Assembly (NCBI GenBank): GCA_004802705.1
Contig: SGPL01000211.1
Coordinates: 1 to 52,153, forward strand
Length of the DNA: 52,153 nt
Source of the DNA: Bondarzewia mesenterica
Taxonomy: Eukaryota > Basidiomycota > Agaricomycetes > Russulales > Bondarzewiaceae
Direction of reading: 5' to 3'
Positions 46,408 through 52,153 of the stretch are shown here, piece by piece. The notes below the pieces were generated by a model, which was not told the origin of the DNA, did no database searches, and worked only from the letters and a program-made list of their open reading frames with translations. Each line of letters opens with the position of its first letter. Position 1 is the first letter of the stretch. The translations under genes and the position numbers were made by a program.

Positions 46408-46826
46408 TGGGAATGTTTGCGACAATGCGAAGTCGTGAAGACGAAAGTATCGACACAAACACTGTCGGCGGACGTGCTGTCATGTGACCCAAAACATTGG
46501 TCACAGCGACTATTACTAGACATTTCAGGTTTTGTGAATTGTAGGTCAACTTTCGCCATTCATTCCCGCACCAGAAGGATTCGAGTTACATACACAAGAG
46601 GCATTATTTAAAATAAGACACCCTGAAGAGCTTCTGAATTCAATCTGGGCCTTAAATTTTTAGAAGTTCTGTTGTTTTGTCTGAAATTTGGTAGAAATCT
46701 AAAAAATCAGCAAGTCCGAAATTAAATATGGCAGGTTAGTCACATGTGCAACCAAATTGAGCCCGAAACCTTTACTTTCAGCTGAGCTGAAGGTACTGAA
46801 AATTTTCCTTCTAAGGAAATTTTTTT
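46408..46826. other. Flank between RING gene and retroelement array
   Basis: This is the promoter of the minus-strand RING gene, followed by a T-rich stretch from about 46650. Two short palindromes lie at 46777-46791 (TTCAGC-TGA-GCTGAA) and 46804-46819 (TTTCCTT-CT-AAGGAAA), ending eight bases before the first retroelement. No gene is present. Confidence 0.5.
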
Positions 46827-47218
46827 GGGTTTAAAACGTAGGTTTACACAAGTCTAATCGACCGCGCATGCTTATCAAAGCGATGGCTCGCTGGCAGCCC
46901 TCCCTTGCTGGGCGGAAGCGTCCTCGGGCAGCGCTCGGGATGAGTGCAGCGCACGAATGCACGGACCACCGTGGAGTTGCTCAGGGGCTGTGGTGGACCC
47001 ACCACGAATGGCCCCTGTGTGATGACTCATCCCACGTCGGGCGAGATATAGAGGATGGGCTCAGGAGGCGCTCTCCCGCAGCTCTCTCTTCCGTCTTGCC
47101 AGGTCCGTACCTTGACAGCGTCGCGCGACGCCTGCAGCTCACGCTTTCTTGTTTCCAGGTGCATTCGCCTCGTGCTCATTGCAATTCATATTTTGTCGTT
47201 CCTCCCATCTCAACTCAA

Positions 47219-48482
47219 ATGTCGCATGATGGTTCGCCGACGCAGTCGTCCATCAGCCAGACTCAGGGGTCCAGCCCCAGCGAGTCCACTTTCCTTGCCG
47301 GTGTCGCCAAGGCCTGCGAGTCCATCGTCGAGGAGTACCGGCGCTCATGCATTTCGAAAGCACAAGCCTCACGCCAAATCCTCGCCACGCTCTCCAGCAA
47401 CCCGGACTCGGGTTCGTCAGATGCCCAGCCTGTCAGCGAGGATGAGCGCGGGCTGGCCTATGAGGACTATTTCGGGCAGCTTGAGGCAGTCGATGATGGA
47501 AGAAGGGCCATTGGAGAACCTGGAGACAGGCAACCTGAGCCAGAGGATGTCGAACCTCAGCCCAGCGGAGACCGTTCTGAGTCCCCCATTAGTGGGGGGC
47601 CGTGCTCAGACCCTCAGTCTCAAGCGGGCCAGGGCTGATGACGAGGAGTCCGAGGATAGGCCGGCAATTGCAAAGAAGCCTATCAACCCTACCTTGTTCG
47701 CATTCGGGCAGGGAGGAGGTGACTCCCTCGACGCAGAGCTTAGGCTCACCCTTGACCTCAAATCCAATTACGTGCGGGACGTCAAGTTCGTCAAATCAGA
47801 AATTGCCTCACAGCCCGACCTTCCCGACGTCCCGCCCTCTGTCTGGGACGACATCATTCGAAATACCTACGTCGATTTCGACAAAATTATCACGTCACAC
47901 TTCTCCTTGGAAGGGGACCCGCACGAGATCAAGCACCTTGGAGACTTCGAGGTTATCGCTGCCGGAGGGTCACGACCCAAGCGTTCCATCACGTCTCAGC
48001 CTGACTGAGCCCTGGCCTGGGACAAATACAAGCAGGGCGTCCTCTACCTGTACCCGCACCGTGGACGCGAGCTTGCAGTCTATGAGCGATACATCCTCGG
48101 CTTATTCACCGCAGCAGGCCCTGATGTCGTCCTCAACTTCGACAAGGCCGTTCGAAGTTGGGTCGGGCGGCAAAATGACCTCAAGCTCTCCGAGCCTGGA
48201 AATTTCAGCGACCTCTTCACCTCCCAAGTCTTGCTCCCCTCGTCGAGAGCTCGACCGGCGGCTACAGCGTCTAAAGCGCCAGCTGGAAGAACTCGAGGAA
48301 GGGAGAACGAAATTTGCCTCGCCTGGAACTGGGATGGCAGATGTGGATGGAAGAATTGCAAATTCAAGCACATCTGCGCCGAGTGCAGGTCTGCAGCCCA
48401 TGCCCGCGTTGACTGTCCACGACACGCCGCAGCCAAGGAAGGCTCCGCGGTATCTTCGGGGCTTTCTCTGGTCAAAAGATAA
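47219..48482 (+). pseudogene. gag-like frame of the YR retrotransposon (interrupted)
   Basis: This is a structural nucleocapsid-like protein. It starts MSHDGSPTQSSISQTQG, with a helical segment (STFLAGVAKACESIVEEYRR). The sense frame moves by +1 near 47503, in the sequence AAGAAGGGCC: VDDGRR continues as PLENLETGNL rather than AIGEPG. A basic, acidic-flanked segment follows (LKRARADDEESED), then a conserved block with an in-frame TGA at 48006-48008 between ITSQPD and ALAWDKYKQG. The text resumes (VLYLYPHRGRELAVYERYIL) and ends in a zinc-finger-like motif (CLAWNWDGRCGWKNCKFKH, then CAECRSAAHARVDC). The TGA most simply comes from TGG (Trp). The frame-change site is identical in the second copy, so it is either ancestral, programmed, or spliced in a way I cannot see. 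An upstream in-frame start at 46868 is less likely. Confidence 0.65.
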
Positions 48483-50250
48483 CTTGTCAGTCACACCATC
48501 GGCGACTGCCACTGAAACGGCGGCACCATTGCCGTCTGTGCCTCAGGACTTCGTGCGTGATGCTGTTGCCCAGCGGACGATCCAGCAGCATCCTGATCTT
48601 TTCAAGATTGTCACGCCGATTAATGTCGATCATTTCGAGTGGATGCTCAGAGGTCATCCGAACCCGGAGTTTGTGCAGTCGGTGGTTCGAGGGCTCCGGG
48701 TTGGCTTTTGGCCCTGTGCCGAAGGTCCTAGCACACCGTACCCTGATACTTGGGATGAATCGCATGACAACTTCACGCCGGAAGGGTTAGTGTTTGTCAA
48801 GCAGCAGTGTGCGGAAGAGGAGAGGTTGGGGAGATTTTCTGCACCCTTCAAGGACCTCTTGCCAGGCATGTATAGCATGCCGATTCATGCCGTGCCGAAA
48901 CCGCATACAGATTCCTTTCGCATGGTCGTCGACCATTCAGCTGGATCTTACTCGCTCAACTCGTTGATCGACCGGGATGCCGTCGGGATCCGGCTGGATA
49001 ACGTGCAAGATCTAGCGCGCAACTTGCTTGCGGCTCGCTCGCAGGTGGGAGAAGCACCTATCTGGCTTTTCAAGTCAGATGTGTCGCAGGCGTATAGGCG
49101 GCTCCCTATCCACCCTCTATGGCAAATCAAGCAGGTGGTTACCATTGATGGAGAGCGGCGAGTTGACAGATGTAACAACTTTGGTGATCGCGCGGGTGGG
49201 TTCATCTGGTGTTCATTTTTTGGGCTTGTCTTGTGGATCGCCATCAACATCCGCAAAATTCTAGAGGTTCTGGCTTATGTCGATGATACATTTGGGCATG
49301 ACACTGAGTCACGGCTTGTGTGTTATGAACCATATGATGCATTTTATCCCGCAAAGCAGGTGCAGCTATTGGAGCTTTGGGACTTCTTAGGAATCCCGCA
49401 CGAAAAGAAGAAGCAGGAGTTTGGGCGGTCCTTGACAATTATCGGCTTTCACGTTAATGCTCAAGTTATGACGATCGCTCTCGAGGACGACGCGCGAGTG
49501 AAGCTTATCGCAGCTATCAGGGACTTCCTGCGTGATGCTCCCAAGCACCGCAGAAAGCTTGTGGAATGGCTCCGTCTCCTCGGCTACGCTAACTGGGGCC
49601 TTAATGTTGCTCCGTTGCTGCGGCCTGCACTGCAGTCATCATGGGACAAGATGCGAGGGAAGGCGATCTCGCACGCGGGAATCACTATCAACAAGGATGT
49701 CACACATGACCTCCTCTGGTTTGCATCTATGTTTGAGCGCTCCTCGTGCATCTACGTGATAAAGGCTCAAGATTGGGATGTCGAGCATGCAGATCTGGTG
49801 ATATACACTGATGCATCGTCATTTGGTTTGGGTTTTTGGTGCCCGCTTCATTGGGAAGGCTTTCTCAGCCCTCTCACTCCGCCCCCTCTCAGTGCGGAGA
49901 CCATTTTTTGGTATGAAGCGCTTACTGTCCTTTCGGCACTCGTTTTTGCGGCAGAGCTAAAGCGGCCTCCCAAACGGCTTGTTATCTTCACTGACAATTT
50001 AAACACAGTGCAGATTTTTGATTCACTGTCCGCCCGTGGCCCATACAACAAAATCCTTCTGTTCGCGATCCAGATTCTTATTCAGCACAGCATTGACCTG
50101 CGTGTCTTGCATATTGCTGGTCAAGACAACGTAGTTGCGGATGCCTTGTCTCGTGGATTGATTTCTACGGCACTTCAATATGCACCTGATCTGCGTATCT
50201 CCCCATTTTCACCCCCTCGGAATGCGCTGGGGGCCGCGGGAGGATGTTAG
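48334..50250 (+). CDS. Reverse transcriptase / RNase H of the YR retrotransposon
   Basis: This is the polymerase that copies element RNA into DNA. The frame is open from 47602, overlapping gag in a different frame, but conserved text begins only after 48334. I use the ATG there (MADVDGRIANSS), about 638 residues; the true start may differ. Reverse transcriptase motifs: FRMVVDHSAGSYSLNSLI, then LFKSDVSQAYRRLPIHP (first catalytic Asp), then FGDRAGG and LAYVDDTFGH (catalytic YVDD). RNase H motifs: LVIYTDASSFGLGFW (Asp), ETIFWYEALTVLSALVFAA (Glu), LVIFTDNLNTVQIF (Asp) and HIAGQDNVVADALSRG. No stop or shift breaks this frame, so this part may still work. The stop overlaps the recombinase start in the sequence ATGTTAG. 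Confidence 0.9.
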   Translation: MADVDGRIANSSTSAPSAGLQPMPALTVHDTPQPRKAPRYLRGFLWSKDNLSVTPSATATETAAPLPSVPQDFVRDAVAQRTIQQHPDLFKIVTPINVDHFEWMLRGHPNPEFVQSVVRGLRVGFWPCAEGPSTPYPDTWDESHDNFTPEGLVFVKQQCAEEERLGRFSAPFKDLLPGMYSMPIHAVPKPHTDSFRMVVDHSAGSYSLNSLIDRDAVGIRLDNVQDLARNLLAARSQVGEAPIWLFKSDVSQAYRRLPIHPLWQIKQVVTIDGERRVDRCNNFGDRAGGFIWCSFFGLVLWIAINIRKILEVLAYVDDTFGHDTESRLVCYEPYDAFYPAKQVQLLELWDFLGIPHEKKKQEFGRSLTIIGFHVNAQVMTIALEDDARVKLIAAIRDFLRDAPKHRRKLVEWLRLLGYANWGLNVAPLLRPALQSSWDKMRGKAISHAGITINKDVTHDLLWFASMFERSSCIYVIKAQDWDVEHADLVIYTDASSFGLGFWCPLHWEGFLSPLTPPPLSAETIFWYEALTVLSALVFAAELKRPPKRLVIFTDNLNTVQIFDSLSARGPYNKILLFAIQILIQHSIDLRVLHIAGQDNVVADALSRGLISTALQYAPDLRISPFSPPRNALGAAGGC

Positions 50251-51251
50251 AGGTCAGCAATGCGTCTCGGCAGCCGATCAGGCAGCCGTGGACGTATGAG
50301 CGGCTGGTGCGTGAGCGTGCCATCGCTCTTGATTCCGATCTTGGCAAAGCCACACAAGCATCGTACGATTCTCATCTCCAATCTTACCTCATGTTCTGCA
50401 AATTGCATGCTTTTCCCATCACCCCTACTGAAGACACCCTCTCTTTTTTCATTGTGTACATGTCGCATCACATCCAGCCTGACTCCGTGGCAACGTACTT
50501 ATCTGGTATTTGTAACCGCTTGCAGCCCTTCTTCCCGCATGTCCGTGACGTTCGAGCGGCACCTCTTGTCTCGCGCACCCTCACTGGTTGCCTGAAACTC
50601 TACTGCACCCCTCCAAACAGAAAGCGTCCCTTGTCGGTCGAAGATCTCACTGCCGCTGCAGCACACTTTCCTCACCCAACCTTTGATGACATATTATTCC
50701 TTGCCATTCTGTACTGCGGTTTCTTTGCCTTGCATAGGCTCAGAGAACTTGTGCTACCAGATCAGGTCGCTCTCAGGGACTGGCGCAAAACCATCAAACG
50801 CTCCTCCGTTCAAGTCTATAGCAGCGCAGTTGGGTACCACTTACCATATCACAAGGGTGACCGATTCTATCAAGGGAGCACAGTCATTATCGCCTCTAAT
50901 TCCGAATCCGACCCGGTACCCATCTTTCTAGCGTATCTCGCTGCTCGTGATCACAAATTCTGACTACGACCAGCGTTGTGGCTGCGCGAGTGCGGCTCTC
51001 CTCCAACACGCTCCTGGTTCATCCGCCGATTGCACAACATCTTCCCCACTACCTATGCCGGGCACTCCCTCAGATCTGGAGGCGCAACATTCTTCGCTGC
51101 TGCTGGATGGCCTGATGAACGCATTCAGGCTCTAGGCCGCTGGAGCTCGAAGGCGTTCAAAATCTACATCCGAAAAAACGCCGTCGTCTTGCAGGCGCTC
51201 GTGCACGGGCGTACTATTATTGAACGGGACCTTGCGAGACTACCTCAGTGA
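50244..51251 (+). pseudogene. Tyrosine recombinase of the YR retrotransposon, with in-frame TGA
   Basis: This is a phage-integrase-like recombinase that would insert the circular DNA copy. It has 335 codons. The N-terminal SAM-like core-binding part (ATQASYDSHLQSYLMFCKLH, FIVYMSHHIQPDSVATYLSG) is followed by the catalytic domain. The first Arg is in ALHRLREL, HSLRSGG is the His-x-x-Arg box, and ALGRWSSKAFKIYIRK carries the Trp and the nucleophilic Tyr. A TGA at 50961-50963 splits it between AARDHKF and LRPALWLRECG, before the HxxR and Tyr, so termination there would give an inactive protein. The next codon is CTA, and UGA-CUA is a known leaky stop context, so readthrough is possible. A C-to-T change in a CGA codon is the simpler view. 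Confidence 0.85.
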
Positions 51252-51373
51252 CACCAACAGATTCAGACACCTCCAGCCCACCCCACCATCCTACAATCGA
51301 TAGGGTTACATGGTCGTCACTGTTCTCGTAGGATTGCGGTTTACGCTTGGGTAATACACGCGCGCGCTCGTCA

Positions 51374-51396
51374 GGCGGCCCCGAAAAGGGGTCGCC
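51374..51396 (+). other. Stable hairpin in the retroelement 3' end
   Basis: GGCGGCCCC-GAAAA-GGGGTCGCC can form a nine-pair stem with one G-U pair and an A-rich loop. It lies between the recombinase stop and the element end. It could stabilise the RNA 3' end or mark a processing or recombination site; nothing in the sequence decides this. Confidence 0.55.
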
Positions 51397-51452
51397 GTGT
51401 TCACCTATTCACCCCGTTGGCAGCGACAGAAGGAGCGTGCGGCCGATTAGTC

Positions 51453-52153
51453 GGGTTTAAAACGTAGGTTTACACAAGTCTAATCGACCGCGCATGCTTA
51501 TCAAAGCGATGGCTCGCTGGCAGCCCTCCCTTGCTGGGCGGAAGCGTCCTCGGGCAGCACTCGGGATGAGTGCAGCGCACGAATGCACGGACCACCGTGG
51601 AGTTGCTCAGGGGCTGTGGTGGACCCACCACGAATGGCCCCTGTGTGATGACTCATCCCACGTCGGGCGAGATATAGAGGATGGGCTCAGGAGGCGCTCT
51701 CCCGCAGCTCTCTCTTCCGTCTTGCCAGGTCCGTACCTTGACAGCGTCGCGCGACGCCTGCAGCTCACGCTTTCTTGTTTCCAGGTGCATTCGCCTCGTG
51801 CTCATTGCAATTCATATTTTGTCGTTCCTCCCATCTCAACTCAAATGTCGCATGATGGTTCGCCGACGCAGTCGTCCATCAGCCAGACTCAGGGGTCCAG
51901 CCCCAGCGAGTCCACTTTCCTTGCCGGTGTCGCCAGGGCCTGCGAGTCCATCGTCGAGGAGTACCGGCGCTCATGCATTTCGAAAGCACAAGCCTCACGC
52001 CAAATCCTCGCCACGCTCTCCAGCAACCCGGACTCGGGTTCGTCAGATGCCCAGCCTGTCAGCGAGGATGAGCGCGGGCTGGCCTATGGAGGACTATTTC
52101 GGGCAGCTTGAGGCAGTCGATGATGGAAGAAGGGCCATTGGAGAACCTGGAGA
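51453..52153 (+). mobile_element. YR retrotransposon, copy 2 (5' part, runs off the window)
   Basis: These 701 bases repeat 46827-47526 at an exact offset of 4,626 until near the end. I count two substitutions (51559, 51936) and one inserted G at about 52087-52090. That insertion breaks the gag-like frame early (AYGGLFRAA then stop, instead of AYEDYFG). The copy follows copy 1 with no spacer. The near identity means a recent tandem duplication, or an assembly joint within an array. The sequence ends inside gag. Confidence 0.9.

Larger units (their letters stand above)
46827..51452 (+). mobile_element. DIRS/Ngaro-type tyrosine-recombinase retrotransposon, copy 1
   Basis: This is a 4,626-bp unit that begins GGGTTTAAAACGTAGG. 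Its order is a leader (about 390 nt), a gag-like frame with a zinc knuckle, reverse transcriptase plus RNase H, and a tyrosine recombinase. That order, and a recombinase in place of a DDE integrase, defines the YR retrotransposons (DIRS, Ngaro, PAT and similar). The same start sequence returns exactly 4,626 bases later and continues into a second copy. This copy is probably not autonomous: gag has one frame change and one TGA, and the recombinase has one TGA, although RT/RNase H is intact. No long terminal repeats of the Gypsy type and no target duplication are evident. Confidence 0.85.

Noticed and set aside
46868..47218. Extended gag start upstream of 47219 (and its twin at 51494)
   Set aside because: The added residues (MLIKAMARWQPS and on) look like translated leader; the Ser/Gln-rich start at 47219 fits a gag-like protein better.
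46827..52153. Reading the repeated ends as Gypsy/Copia LTRs
   Set aside because: The element has a tyrosine recombinase rather than a DDE integrase and no protease, the repeat includes gag-coding sequence, and there is no TG...CA end.

Overview
The window is about 52 kb of nuclear DNA from a mushroom-forming basidiomycete (Agaricomycetes-like). The genes carry many short introns, mostly 42-75 nt with GTGAGT, GTRNGT or GTGCGT donors. Protein families such as the CNL-like beta-trefoil lectins, the Hom-type homeodomain factor and the tyrosine-recombinase retroelement fit that group. All exon boundaries were read by eye from splice consensus, phase and protein continuity. It looks like a draft assembly: there is one N (17428), and several conserved genes are broken by one-base frame changes.

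Layout. 1-1591: 3' part of a KIN1-type kinase gene ending in a KA1 domain. 3267-4678: NAD-dependent epimerase/aldehyde reductase. 5462-6065: Hsp20 with heat-shock elements and a TATA box upstream. 6705-9972: D-xylulose kinase. 10968-17881: three tandem beta-trefoil (ricin-B-like) lectin genes; the middle one has one domain matching each neighbour. 19121-23985 (minus): two tandem family-15 mannosyltransferase genes, one stopped by a single nonsense codon. 24382-25085: non-coding element with about 190-bp inverted ends and a TA target duplication. 25362-26728 (minus): F-box protein. 27341-31217 (minus): mismatch-repair MutL homologue PMS1. 32503-33252: small nucleotidyltransferase-fold protein. 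33525-36001 (minus): bromodomain protein. 36002-41141: 5.1 kb with no gene I can support. 41142-42723: homeodomain transcription factor whose normal recognition helix needs a 12-nt microexon and a GC-AG intron. 43473-46407 (minus): TOPORS-like RING E3 ligase. 46827 to the end: a DIRS/Ngaro-type tyrosine-recombinase retrotransposon of 4,626 bp followed directly, head to tail, by a second nearly identical copy that runs off the window.

Most genes are independent housekeeping or regulatory loci. Two groups have a shared history: the lectin cluster (tandem duplication and domain fusion) and the mannosyltransferase pair (tandem duplication, then loss of one copy). The most unusual items are the head-to-tail retroelement array, the lectin fusion architecture, the homeodomain microexon and the long-inverted-repeat element.
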